Positions 17,195 to 25,252 of a stretch of 64,000 nucleotides of DNA are shown here, in pieces; position 1 is the first letter of the stretch; each line of letters begins with the position of its first letter. Below the pieces are notes generated by a model. That model was not told the DNA's origin. It saw nothing but the letters and a program-made list of their open reading frames with translations, and ran no database searches. This DNA comes from Streptomyces sp. Z26 (GTDB lineage: Bacteria > Actinomycetota > Actinomycetes > Streptomycetales > Streptomycetaceae). The stretch lies in the NCBI RefSeq assembly GCF_003665095.1, contig NZ_RCHV01000002.1, positions 4,636,501 through 4,700,500 on the forward strand. Direction: 5' to 3'. The translations under genes were made by a program, and so were the position numbers.

Positions 17195-18114
17195 GAGTGC
17201 TGCTCCTCGGCGCCCACGGATACCTCGGCCGCTTCGTCGCCGACCGGCTGCTGGCCGACCCCGCCGTGACGCTCACCGCCCTGGGCCGGAGCGACGACTC
17301 CGACGTGCGGTTCGACCTGTCCACGGGCAGTCCCGGGGCGCTCACCCGGTTCCTCGACGCCGTGCACCCGGGCGTCGTCGTCAACTGCGCGGGCACCACC
17401 CGCGGCAGCGCCCGCGACCTCACCCGGCACAACACCGTCAGCGCGGCCACCGTCTGCGAGGCGCTGCGCCGCAGCGGCTGCGGGGCGCGGCTGGTGCACA
17501 CGGGCTGCGCCTCCGAGTACGGCCCGTCGCCCGCCGGTTCGTCCACCGCGGAGGACTCGATGCCGCGCCCCGGCGGCCCGTACGGCGTGAGCAAGCTCGC
17601 CGCCACCGAACTGGTGCTGGGCTCCGGCCTGGACGCGGTGGTGCTGCGGGTGTTCTCGCCGGTCGGGCCCGGCACGCCCGCCGGTTCGCCGCTGGGCAGG
17701 CTCGCGGAGGCGATGCGGCGCGCGATCCAGCAGGGCGACAGCGAGCTGAAGCTGCCGGGCCTCGGCGTGCAGCGGGACTTCGTCGACGTACGGGACGTCG
17801 CGCGCGCGGTGCACGCCGCGTCCCTGTCGGCCGCGCAGGGGGTCGTCAACATCGGCACCGGCCGCTCCGTACGCCTCCGCGACGCCGCCTCCGTACTGGC
17901 CCGCGTCTCCGGCTACACCGGCGCCGTCCACGAACTGGACACGCAGGCGGCGGGCCTCACCGGCGGGGGTGGCGCCTACCCGTACCCGGACGGCTGCGGC
18001 AGCTGGCAGCAGGCGGACGTGCGCACCGCGCGCGACCGGCTCGGCTGGCGGCCCCGTATCGCGCTGGAGGAGTCGCTGGCCGACATCTGGATGGAGGCGG
18101 CGTGCCGCATGTGA
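17191..18114 (+). CDS. NAD-dependent epimerase/dehydratase
   Basis: A 307-residue extended SDR. The Rossmann fingerprint 'GAHGYLG' is at residues 7-13, the catalytic Ser/Thr region 'HTGCASEYG' near 110 and the YxxxK pair in 'YGVSK' near 131. 'RDFVDVRDVARA' follows, typical of sugar-nucleotide 4-epimerases and 4,6-dehydratases. A UDP- or dTDP-sugar substrate is therefore likely. In Pel-type loci an epimerase (PelX) provides UDP-GalNAc to PelF; the same role is plausible here. The AGGAGG-like signal lies inside the preceding mini-ORF. The next gene overlaps its end by 13 bp. Confidence 0.85.
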   Translation: MRVLLLGAHGYLGRFVADRLLADPAVTLTALGRSDDSDVRFDLSTGSPGALTRFLDAVHPGVVVNCAGTTRGSARDLTRHNTVSAATVCEALRRSGCGARLVHTGCASEYGPSPAGSSTAEDSMPRPGGPYGVSKLAATELVLGSGLDAVVLRVFSPVGPGTPAGSPLGRLAEAMRRAIQQGDSELKLPGLGVQRDFVDVRDVARAVHAASLSAAQGVVNIGTGRSVRLRDAASVLARVSGYTGAVHELDTQAAGLTGGGGAYPYPDGCGSWQQADVRTARDRLGWRPRIALEESLADIWMEAACRM

Positions 18115-18854
18115 CGAAGCCGGGGTGCGCGCGCCCCGCGAGCGGCACGGAGGGCCGGCTCGGCCTCGGCGTCCCCGGCTACGCGCACCCGCTGCTGGCC
18201 CCGCTGGAGTGGGCCGAGCTGGCCCGCCCGGCGGCGCCGCTGCACTGGGCGGTGCTGGACGTGGCCCGCGGGCCCGGCGGCGGCCCCGACCCGGCCTGCC
18301 GGGAGGCGGCCGACCGGCTGCGCGCGCGGGGCCGCCCCGTCCTGGGGAACCTGGAACTGCGCGACGGCGCGCGCCCGTTCGGGGAACTGGTGTCGGACGC
18401 GCACCGCTTTCTCGACTGGTACGGGGTGGACGGCTTCTACCTGGCGCACTGCCCGTGCGCCCCCGCGCAGCTGGACGAGACGCGGCGCACGGCGACCACC
18501 CTGCGCGCCCTGAGCGACGACGGCCCGCTGGTCTTCGGGCACGGGCGGCACCCGTACCCGGGCTACGCCGACTGCGCCGACCAGCTGGTGACCTTCGCGG
18601 GCGGCTGGCCCGACTACCGCTGGTCGCAGGCGCCGGAGTGGACCGCCGCACTCCCGCCGGAGCGCTTCTGCCACCTCGTGCACGGGGTGTCCCGCACGCA
18701 CCTGGACGAGGCGCTGCGCATCGCGCGTTGGCAGGGGGCGGGGACGGTGTGGTTCACGGACCGTTCCGCGGCGCGGGGCGCGGACCCGTGGGAGGGGCTG
18801 CCCGGCTACTGGGACGAAATCATCTCGCGCCTCGGACCAGGTGTCTCGGAATGA
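18102..18854 (+). CDS. Spherulation-specific family 4 (spherulin-4-like) protein
   Basis: A 250-residue protein with the TIM-barrel signature of the spherulin-4 family. That family is related to endo-alpha-1,4-polygalactosaminidases (GH114/GH166) and the hydrolase domain of PelA. Visible pieces are 'LGVPGYAHPL', 'WAVLDVA-GPGG', 'FLDWYGVDGFYL', 'VFGHGRHPYPGY' and 'HLVHGV'. There is no signal peptide, so export is not evident. The GTG start overlaps the epimerase stop. Next to a PelF-like transferase, it could trim the polymer or an intermediate. The enzymatic role is inference. Confidence 0.8.
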   Translation: MPHVTKPGCARPASGTEGRLGLGVPGYAHPLLAPLEWAELARPAAPLHWAVLDVARGPGGGPDPACREAADRLRARGRPVLGNLELRDGARPFGELVSDAHRFLDWYGVDGFYLAHCPCAPAQLDETRRTATTLRALSDDGPLVFGHGRHPYPGYADCADQLVTFAGGWPDYRWSQAPEWTAALPPERFCHLVHGVSRTHLDEALRIARWQGAGTVWFTDRSAARGADPWEGLPGYWDEIISRLGPGVSE

Positions 18855-18868
18855 AAGAGCACGTGGCA

Positions 18869-18883
18869 GTGTTGAGCGAACAC
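18869..18883. repeat. Inverted repeat GTGTT-N5-AACAC
   Basis: A 5-bp perfect inverted repeat lies in the 63-base gap before moeZ. It might be an operator for moeZ or a weak processing hairpin. No regulator is suggested by its sequence. Confidence 0.3.
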
Positions 18884-18917
18884 CCGAACGTCACCGACCA
18901 CCCTTGTTGAGGTCTTC

Positions 18918-20096
18918 GTGTCGCTGCCACCCCTGGTCGAGCCGGCTCCCGAGCTCACCGTCGACGAGGTCCGCAGGTACTCCCGCCACCTGATCATCCC
19001 CGACGTCGGGATGGACGGGCAGAAGCGGCTCAAGAACGCCAAGGTGCTCTGCGTGGGCGCGGGCGGCCTGGGCTCGCCCGCGCTGATGTACATGGCGGCG
19101 GCGGGCATCGGGACGCTCGGCATCGTGGAGTTCGACGAGGTCGACGAGTCGAACCTGCAACGCCAGATCATCCACAGCCAGGCCGACATCGGCCGGTCGA
19201 AGGCGGCGTCCGCGAAGGACACGGTGCTCGGCATCAACCCGTACGTGGACGTGCGGCTGCACGAGGAGCGGCTCGACTCGTCGAACGTGCTGGACCTCTT
19301 CGCGCAGTACGACCTGATCGTCGACGGCACGGACAACTTCGCCACCCGCTACCTGGTCAACGACGCCTGCGTGCTGCTCGGCAAGCCGTACGTCTGGGGC
19401 TCCATCTACCGCTTCGACGGGCAGGCGTCCGTCTTCTGGAGCGAGCACGGCCCCTGCTACCGCTGCCTCTACCCCGAGCCCCCGCCCCCCGGCATGGTGC
19501 CCAGCTGCGCCGAGGGCGGCGTGCTCGGCGTGCTCTGCGCGTCCATCGGCTCGATCCAGGTCAACGAGGCCATCAAGGTCCTCGCGGGCATCGGTGACCC
19601 GCTGGTCGGCCGCCTGATGATCTACGACGCGCTGGAGATGACGTACCGGCAGGTCAAGGTCCGCAAGGACCCGGACTGCGCGATCTGCGGCGAGAACCCG
19701 ACGGTCACCGAACTGATCGACTACGAGGCGTTCTGCGGCGTCGTCAGCGACGAGGCGCAGGAGGCCGCGGCCGGGTCCACGATCACTCCGAAGCAGCTCA
19801 AGGAGTGGATGGACGACGGCGAGGCCATCGACGTGATCGACGTGCGCGAGCCCAACGAGTACGAGATCGTCTCCATCCCCGGCGCCCGCCTGATCCCCAA
19901 GGACGGCTTCCTGATGGGCGACGCCCTCGGCGACCTGCCGCAGGACAAGCGGATCGTCCTGCACTGCAAGACGGGTGTCCGGTCCGCGGAAGTCCTCGCG
20001 GTGCTGAAGAACGCGGGCTTCTCGGACGCGGTGCACGTCGGCGGCGGCGTCATCGGCTGGGTGCACCAGATCGAGCCGGACAAGCCCGTCTACTGA
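18918..20096 (+). CDS. moeZ: Adenylyltransferase/sulfurtransferase MoeZ
   Basis: A 392-residue two-domain protein. Residues 1-~270 form the MoeB/ThiF E1-like domain: 'VGAGGLGSP' nucleotide site, 'DGTDNFATRYLVND', and zinc-binding pairs 'CYRC' and 'CAIC'. The C-terminal rhodanese domain (~285-392) has the active-site Cys in 'HCKTGVRS'. MoeZ adenylates and thiocarboxylates ubiquitin-like sulfur carriers (MoaD2, CysO, ThiS types). In actinomycetes it supplies sulfur for molybdopterin, cysteine, thiamin and some natural products. The GTG at 18918 is the family start. It ends in a strong terminator, and moaE lies about 28 kb away. Confidence 0.93.
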   Translation: MSLPPLVEPAPELTVDEVRRYSRHLIIPDVGMDGQKRLKNAKVLCVGAGGLGSPALMYMAAAGIGTLGIVEFDEVDESNLQRQIIHSQADIGRSKAASAKDTVLGINPYVDVRLHEERLDSSNVLDLFAQYDLIVDGTDNFATRYLVNDACVLLGKPYVWGSIYRFDGQASVFWSEHGPCYRCLYPEPPPPGMVPSCAEGGVLGVLCASIGSIQVNEAIKVLAGIGDPLVGRLMIYDALEMTYRQVKVRKDPDCAICGENPTVTELIDYEAFCGVVSDEAQEAAAGSTITPKQLKEWMDDGEAIDVIDVREPNEYEIVSIPGARLIPKDGFLMGDALGDLPQDKRIVLHCKTGVRSAEVLAVLKNAGFSDAVHVGGGVIGWVHQIEPDKPVY

Positions 20097-20107
20097 CCGG
20101 CTGATGG

Positions 20108-20142
20108 GCGGGCCTGCGGCGACTGCCGCAGGCCCGCTTTTT
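20108..20142 (+). terminator. Intrinsic terminator of moeZ
   Basis: A perfect 13-bp stem, GCGGGCCTGCGGC/GCCGCAGGCCCGC (20108-20120 and 20125-20137), with loop GACT and five T residues (20138-20142). It begins 11 bp after the moeZ stop codon and is the clearest Rho-independent terminator in the window. Confidence 0.95.
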
Positions 20143-20420
20143 CGTGGGGGAGTGCCGCCGTCGTCGGTCGTTGTCGGCCGTCCGTGGCCCTCGTCGCACG
20201 GCCCACAGACGGCCCGGCTCGGTGGCGGCTCGTACGAGTGGGTGCGTGATGTGCGGGTGAGGCGTTCGGTTCGATCGAGGACCGCTGTTCGGCTTTGGGC
20301 GGTGCGGTCGGAGGCGAGGCCGGCGAGGGCGCGCGGCGGTCGTGTTGCCACTGCTCGGCTCTGCCGGGCCGTGCTCCCGGCCGCGGTCTTCTGGGTGGTG
20401 TGTGCGCTTGCCCACGGTGG

Positions 20421-20600
20421 TCACGGCTCGGCCCCGTCCGTCATCGTCCGCAGACGCAGGCCGGAAGGGTCGGGGACCGCGCACCCCCGTTCGGCGAGGA
20501 GCGTGCGTACTTCTGCGATCGCGCGGGTGAGGGTGGAGCGATCCACGCCGAACAGCGGGCCGAGCACCGCGTGCGGCAGGTCGTGCCGCAGATGGATCTC
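20421..20600 (-). pseudogene. IS-transposase remnant (helix-turn-helix segment)
   Basis: Reading the minus strand from 20600 to the TGA at 20421 gives 'EIHLRHDLPHAVLGPLFGVDRST', then 'LTRAIAEVRTLLAERGCAVPD' and 'GLRLRT'. This is the N-terminal helix-turn-helix region of IS5-like (IS112/IS1647-type) transposases common in Streptomyces. No start codon fits and the catalytic DDE part is absent: a stop follows just where the core should begin. No terminal inverted repeats were found. The remaining ~280 bases up to the moeZ terminator show no recognisable gene. Confidence 0.65.
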
Positions 20601-20700
20601 CGAGCCCCCTCCCCCGCACGGGTCCGGGCCGCGGTTCGAGGACGGCTGGGTCGCCGGGCTCCGTGACGTCGCCTGTCCTCGTCGGATGGCTCGCCCGGTG

Positions 20701-21432
20701 TCAGCGGGTTGCCACGGCCGCCAGGTCGAAGGTGCGCGGGGGGCCGGCGAGGGCCGCCTTGGCCTCGGCGCCGAGACTGTCGAGGATCTCGACCTCTCCT
20801 GCTTCGACGCCGTCCAGCGCGAGGCGCGCGAGGGCGGCCGGGTCGTTCATCACCTCGGCGGAGAACGTCAGTCCGGTGTCCTTCATGGCCTCGCGCAGCG
20901 TCGCGGTGCCGATGAGCCCGGGGACCAGTGCGGAGACGAGAGTCCCCTGGCCCGCCAACTCCAGCCGCACGCCGTTGGTCAGGCCCCACTGGGCGGACTT
21001 GGCGGCGGCCAGGGCGGTGTTCGCCTCGACGCTGGTCCAGGCCGTGAGCGACAGGACGTTGAGGATGGCGCCGCCGCCGTTCCTGGCCAGGACGGGAGCG
21101 AAGGCCCGGATCATGTCGAGGGTGCCGAAGAAATGGGTGTCGATCATCTGCCCGATCGCGGCGCGGTCACCGTTCATCAGGCTTGCCACGGCCGTGGAGG
21201 CGCCGTTGTTGATCAGGAGGTCGACGTCGGCGGCGGTCCGGCTGACGGCGTCGATGGAGTCTTGGTCGGTGATGTCGAGCGGCAGTACTCGGGCGCCGGG
21301 GACGTCGACGAGTTCCGGGCGGCGGGCGGTCGCGTAGACCTTGGCGCCGCGCCGCAGCAGTTCCTCGGTCAGATGGCGACCGAACCCCCGGTTCGCACCG
21401 GTGACGAGAGCAGTGGCGCCGTGGATGTGCAT
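20701..21432 (-). CDS. SDR family protein with altered active site
   Basis: A 243-residue short-chain dehydrogenase fold: 'TGANRGFG' at residues 10-17, 'INNGAS' in place of NNAG, 'NVLSLTAW' with the catalytic Ser region, and a C-terminus typical of the 'YSASK' subgroup. At the YxxxK position it reads 'NTALAAAK': the Lys remains but the Tyr is Leu (codon CTG). It may be inactive as an oxidoreductase, or this is a recent mutation. The ATG at 21432 is chosen; an ATG at 21489 adds 19 residues but overlaps an operator. It is divergent from the TetR gene and shares two TGACC-N4-GGTCA sites with it. Confidence 0.8.
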   Translation of the reverse strand: MHIHGATALVTGANRGFGRHLTEELLRRGAKVYATARRPELVDVPGARVLPLDITDQDSIDAVSRTAADVDLLINNGASTAVASLMNGDRAAIGQMIDTHFFGTLDMIRAFAPVLARNGGGAILNVLSLTAWTSVEANTALAAAKSAQWGLTNGVRLELAGQGTLVSALVPGLIGTATLREAMKDTGLTFSAEVMNDPAALARLALDGVEAGEVEILDSLGAEAKAALAGPPRTFDLAAVATR

Positions 21433-21473
21433 GGAAGATCCACTCGATTCTGTCGGGGTGACGAGCAAGAAAG

Positions 21474-21489
21474 ATGACCGCATGGTCAT
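21474..21489. promoter_or_regulatory. TetR operator candidate 1
   Basis: ATGACC-GCAT-GGTCAT, a perfect 6-bp inverted repeat in the 109-base gap between the SDR and TetR genes. Its half-site is repeated in operator 2, centre-to-centre 35 bp away. It would block transcription of the SDR gene. Confidence 0.7.
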
Positions 21490-21508
21490 AATCGAGCCTA
21501 GGCCGAAG

Positions 21509-21524
21509 ATGACCGACTGGTCAA
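21509..21524. promoter_or_regulatory. TetR operator candidate 2, overlapping both promoters
   Basis: ATGACC-GACT-GGTCAA contains the same TGACC-N4-GGTCA palindrome as operator 1. It overlaps the likely -35 region of the tetR promoter, whose TAGGAT -10 box (21530-21535) ends 6 nt before the ATG at 21542. On the other strand TTGACC (21519-21524) fits a -35 box for the SDR gene. Joint repression of both genes is the likely outcome. Confidence 0.7.
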
Positions 21525-21541
21525 CTTGCTAGGATGCCGTC

Positions 21542-22144
21542 ATGCCTCCAGCAGCTCGTCCGGCTCGCGTCGATGCCGTCCGCAACCGCGCCGCGCTGCT
21601 GGCAGCAGCAGAGGCCGAGTTCGCGGAACGGGGCACCGACGCCTCGATCGCCGGCATAGCCCAGCGCGCGGGCGTGGCCAAGGGCACGGTCTTCCGTCAC
21701 TTCGCCACGAAGGACGACCTGGTCGCGGCCGTGGCCAGTGATCGCTTCGCGCAGCTCGAAGCCGTCGCCCGGCGCCTCGCGGAGTCACCCGACCCTGGTG
21801 CGGCGCTACGGGAGTTCACGTCCGCGACCGCGGAGGTCCTGCAGCAGCAGGGCCTCACGTTCCTACGGGCGGCCAGCGAGTGCAGCCCCGTCGTCGCCGG
21901 AAGCCGCGACCGGCTGCTCGCGAGCGCCGACGTGCTGGTCGAGCGGGCGCGCCGGGACGGCATCGTGCGCGCCGATGTCACCGGGGCCGACGTCCTGCTG
22001 CTGACCTGCGCCACCGTCCACACCGCCGCGGCCGGGCCGGGCCCGGCCCCGGATCTGTGGCGGCGCTACCTGACCATCGTCGTCGACGGCCTGCGTCCCG
22101 AGAGCGCCAGCCCCCTGCCGGTCCCGGCCCCGCAACAGCCCTGA
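21542..22144 (+). CDS. TetR family regulator of the divergent SDR gene
   Basis: A 200-residue TetR protein. The DNA-binding domain is at residues 14-58 ('AALLAAAEAEFAERGTDAS' followed by 'IAQRAGVAKGTVFRHFATKDDLV'-type helices, quoted in part), and a Pro-rich tail ends in APQQP. The ATG is probably at the mRNA 5' end because the TAGGAT box lies just 6 nt upstream. The paired palindromes in the gap point to autoregulation and control of the SDR gene. The pair interrupts the usual moeZ neighbourhood and lies next to a transposase remnant, so it was probably acquired. Confidence 0.88.
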   Translation: MPPAARPARVDAVRNRAALLAAAEAEFAERGTDASIAGIAQRAGVAKGTVFRHFATKDDLVAAVASDRFAQLEAVARRLAESPDPGAALREFTSATAEVLQQQGLTFLRAASECSPVVAGSRDRLLASADVLVERARRDGIVRADVTGADVLLLTCATVHTAAAGPGPAPDLWRRYLTIVVDGLRPESASPLPVPAPQQP

Positions 22145-22373
22145 GACGTGTTCCGGAAGTCGCGTCGTCCGCCCCGCCCGTCCTGTCGCAGTGCTGACAG
22201 ACCGTGGGCCGCTGACCTGCAAGGACGGTAGTGGTCTCCCCCGAGCAGCGAGAAGCGGGCTCGCGAGGCGATCGATCGCGCCTTCGGGAGCGGCCTCGAT
22301 CCCGTAGACGGCCCACAGGCGGAACCGGGTGGCCGCCCCTCCCGCGTGCCGCCCCCCTGACACGGCGCGCCCG

Positions 22374-25136
22374 TTACAGCGCGCCCTTCCGCGTCAGCTG
22401 CGTGAACGAGATCCAGCCGGGCAGCACCGGCAGCCAGAACGTCATCAGCCGGAACAGCAGCACCGCCGGCGTCGCGATCTCCTTCGGGACGCCGAACGTG
22501 ATCAGGCCCGCGATCAGCGCCGCCTCCACCGCGCCCAGACCGCCGGGGGTGGGCGCGGCCGAGCCCAGCGCGTTGCCCGCGAGGAAGACGACGGCGACGG
22601 TCGCGTAGCTCATCTCGTTCCAGCCGAAGGCCCGTACGGACGCGTCCAGGCACATCACGAACGCGATCGACAGCATCAGCGTGCCGCCCAGCCCCGACAG
22701 CAGCTGCTTCGGCCGCTGCACCACGTCCAGCATGCGCGGCACCACACCGGCGAACAGCGACCGCACGCGGTCGTACACGAACTTCCGCAGCGTCGGCACC
22801 GCCGTCACGATCAGCGCCAGTACCGCCGCCGTCAGCAGGCCCGCGATGACCGTACGGGACGGCGAGAACGTCGGCGTGTGCTCCGTACCGGTGAGGTAGC
22901 CGAAGACCATCAGCAGGATGACGTTGTTGGCGAGGCCGAACAGCTGCGACGCCCCGACGCTCGCCACCGCATGGCCGGGCCGTACGCCCGCCCGCTGGAG
23001 GAAGCGCGTGTTCAGCGCGACGCCGCCGATGGCCGCCGGGGCGACCAGCTTCACGAACGAGCCCGCGACCTGCGCCTGCACGGTGCGCAGGAACGACACC
23101 TTCTCCGGTACGAAGCCGAGCAGCGCCGTCGCCGCCGCCACGTAGGTCAACGAGGAGAACAGCAGTGCCGTCGCGACCCACTCCCACTGCGCCTGCGCCA
23201 CCACCTCGTCGATCTGCACGTGGCTGAGCTGCGAGAAGAGGAAGTACGCGGCGAGCGCCCCGGCGATGAAGCTGACCAGGGTGCGCGGCTTGATGCGTTC
23301 CAGCCGGGCGGGCTCTATCGGGGCCTGCGGACGGATCAGCAGCACCTGCTGCCGGATCTGCACCAGCAGGTCCTCCTCGCGCGCCTCCTCCAACGCCTCG
23401 TCGATGGCCTTCTTCTGCGCCCGCTGCTCCGCGCGCAGCGACTTCCGGTCGCTCGCCGACGCGGCGAGCCCCTTCGCCTCCTTCTGCGCGCGCGACGCCT
23501 CCAGCACCGCGTCCCGTTCCCGCTGCGCGCGCTCCTTCGCGAGCTTCCGCAGCGTCGTACGGGTGCTGCGGCTGAGCGCGATCGGCTGGAGCAGCGGCAG
23601 GCTGTCCGCGATGGCGTCCGGGCCGAGGACGCCCACGGCCGCCGCGACGGCACGTTCGGCACCGGTCCGCAGCCCGAACGCGGTGAGCAGCTGCGCCACG
23701 TCCATCCGCAGCAGCAGGTCGCCCGCGGCGATCTCCCCGCCGCGCAGGTCGGTGAGGAAGACCGAGCCGGAACGATCCACCAGCAGCGCCTCGCCCGTCA
23801 GCCGCCGATGGGCGATGCGCCGCGACTGGAGCGCCGCGACCTGCCGCCAGGCGCGGTCCATCAGTTCGTCGGTGATCTCCTCGTCCCGGACCGAGTCGAG
23901 CTGGCGGCCGCCGATGTGCTCGTAGACCAGCATCACGGCGTCCGGGCCCAGTTCGGAGGTCGCGATGAGGCGCGGCGCGTTGGCACCGGCGGCGATCGCG
24001 GCGTACGCGAGGAGCGCCTCCTGCTCCAGCGCCTGCCGCAGCGACTGGAGGCTGCGGCGCTGGGTGAGGCTGCGCAGGGCGAGTCGGCGCCACACGCGGT
24101 AGAAGTACCCGTGCGCCTGCTGTTCCCGGTCGACGACGGTGACGTCGAGCGGCGGGCCGTCCTCCAGGGTGACGCGGTACGCGCGACCCCGGTCGTTGGT
24201 GTCGGCCTGCTCGGTGTCGGCCTCCTCCACGCGCAGCGCGCTCACCGGGTGGAAGCCGACGCGGCGCAGCCCGGCGAGCAGGGTCTGGCCGGTGGGCCGC
24301 ACGTTGGGGGAGCCGACCGCGTACAGGGTGGCGTACGCCACGGTCCAGCCGATGAGGACGGTGACGAGGATCGAGAACGGCGTCGAGTAGCCCGCGATGA
24401 GCACCGCGAACGAGTCGAGCACCAGCACGCCCCACAGCAGCACCCGCCAGCGCGGGCGGCGGGCCATGCCGACGGCCGTCATGTAGGCGATGACGGGGGC
24501 GAGATAGCTGTGCACCGGGGTGGTGACGGAGCCGTCGGTGAGGGGTTTGGTGAGCGCGTCGTGGACGGAGCGGGGCGCGACCTCCGTCACCCACAGGTCG
24601 ATGGAGAGGGACGTCCCGTGGGCGAGTACGGCGGCGAGGACGCCGTCCGCGATGCGCAGGCCGTCGCGTTTCACGAGCCGTTCGACGGCGAAGGCGACGG
24701 GGACGAGCAGCACGGCGACGCTGGAGGCGAGGCCGGTGATGCTGATCAGGAGGGCGGGCGCCTGCTCGGTGCCCTTCTTGACGTCGTCCTCCAGACCGGC
24801 CGTGGTGCCGTGCGCGAAGGCGGCGATGGTCAGCACGACGACGATACCGAGCAGGCCGAGGCCCATCCGCATCAGGTCCGAGGGGCGGTGCACCCGGGCG
24901 GGCAGCAGCGGTTCGTCGCTCTCGATGTGGTCGCCCCCGGAGGGGTCGCCGGGGGTGGTGGCGCGCGCGGGGGCGCCCTCGGCCCGGTCCGCGTCCCCGG
25001 TCCCGTCACCGGGGTCCGCGTCGGCCCCCGGGTGCTCCGCGGTGGCGGACGCGCCGACGGACGGGAGCGCCGCCGCCTGTTGAGGCTCGGCCCCCCGCCA
25101 CGGCTCGGTCGCCGTCTCGTCCTGGTCTCGTATCAC
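22374..25136 (-). CDS. UPF0104 (LPG-synthase TM-like) flippase-type protein with kinase-like domain
   Basis: A 920-residue membrane protein. An acidic N-terminal tail (1-~80) leads into about six helices to ~290, then a soluble middle. There 'HRRLTGEALLV' and 'LTDLRGG' look like the catalytic loop and metal loop of an aminoglycoside-phosphotransferase-like kinase. A coiled, basic linker (~545-615; 'RAQRERDAV', 'AEQRAQKKAIDE') and a C-terminal UPF0104 domain follow, ending 'SAAPTPGGLGAVEAALIAGL', the signature of the lysylphosphatidylglycerol-synthase membrane family. Phospholipid or polyprenyl-lipid translocation coupled to phosphorylation is a fair guess, not proved. The start is GTG 25136, divergent from the ATL gene. 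Confidence 0.82.
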   Translation of the reverse strand: MIRDQDETATEPWRGAEPQQAAALPSVGASATAEHPGADADPGDGTGDADRAEGAPARATTPGDPSGGDHIESDEPLLPARVHRPSDLMRMGLGLLGIVVVLTIAAFAHGTTAGLEDDVKKGTEQAPALLISITGLASSVAVLLVPVAFAVERLVKRDGLRIADGVLAAVLAHGTSLSIDLWVTEVAPRSVHDALTKPLTDGSVTTPVHSYLAPVIAYMTAVGMARRPRWRVLLWGVLVLDSFAVLIAGYSTPFSILVTVLIGWTVAYATLYAVGSPNVRPTGQTLLAGLRRVGFHPVSALRVEEADTEQADTNDRGRAYRVTLEDGPPLDVTVVDREQQAHGYFYRVWRRLALRSLTQRRSLQSLRQALEQEALLAYAAIAAGANAPRLIATSELGPDAVMLVYEHIGGRQLDSVRDEEITDELMDRAWRQVAALQSRRIAHRRLTGEALLVDRSGSVFLTDLRGGEIAAGDLLLRMDVAQLLTAFGLRTGAERAVAAAVGVLGPDAIADSLPLLQPIALSRSTRTTLRKLAKERAQRERDAVLEASRAQKEAKGLAASASDRKSLRAEQRAQKKAIDEALEEAREEDLLVQIRQQVLLIRPQAPIEPARLERIKPRTLVSFIAGALAAYFLFSQLSHVQIDEVVAQAQWEWVATALLFSSLTYVAAATALLGFVPEKVSFLRTVQAQVAGSFVKLVAPAAIGGVALNTRFLQRAGVRPGHAVASVGASQLFGLANNVILLMVFGYLTGTEHTPTFSPSRTVIAGLLTAAVLALIVTAVPTLRKFVYDRVRSLFAGVVPRMLDVVQRPKQLLSGLGGTLMLSIAFVMCLDASVRAFGWNEMSYATVAVVFLAGNALGSAAPTPGGLGAVEAALIAGLITFGVPKEIATPAVLLFRLMTFWLPVLPGWISFTQLTRKGAL

Positions 25137-25252
25137 GTGTCACCGCCGGGAAGATGGTGGCACGCGAGTACGGCTACGGGGGACAAGGGGGCGCATTCCG
25201 GTAGCGCGAGATTGTTAACACCGCGCCGACGCTGTCGGTGGGGTACGGCAGC

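Noticed and set aside
14443..18651. A 1402-codon open frame on the minus strand, antisense to the glycosyltransferase cluster
   Set aside because: It is Arg/Gly/Ala-rich with no domain, and the plus strand carries recognisable coupled genes over the whole span; long antisense frames are expected at this GC content.
12770..18854. Calling the cluster a true pel operon
   Set aside because: PelD, PelE, PelB and a recognisable PelG are absent, so only a Pel-like module can be claimed.
18891..20351. Long minus-strand frame covering moeZ
   Set aside because: moeZ has complete MoeB and rhodanese motifs and a matching terminator on the plus strand.
21489..21489. ATG at 21489 as the SDR start
   Set aside because: It overlaps operator 1 and adds residues foreign to the family; kept only as an alternative, although a TAGGCT box lies a few bases upstream.
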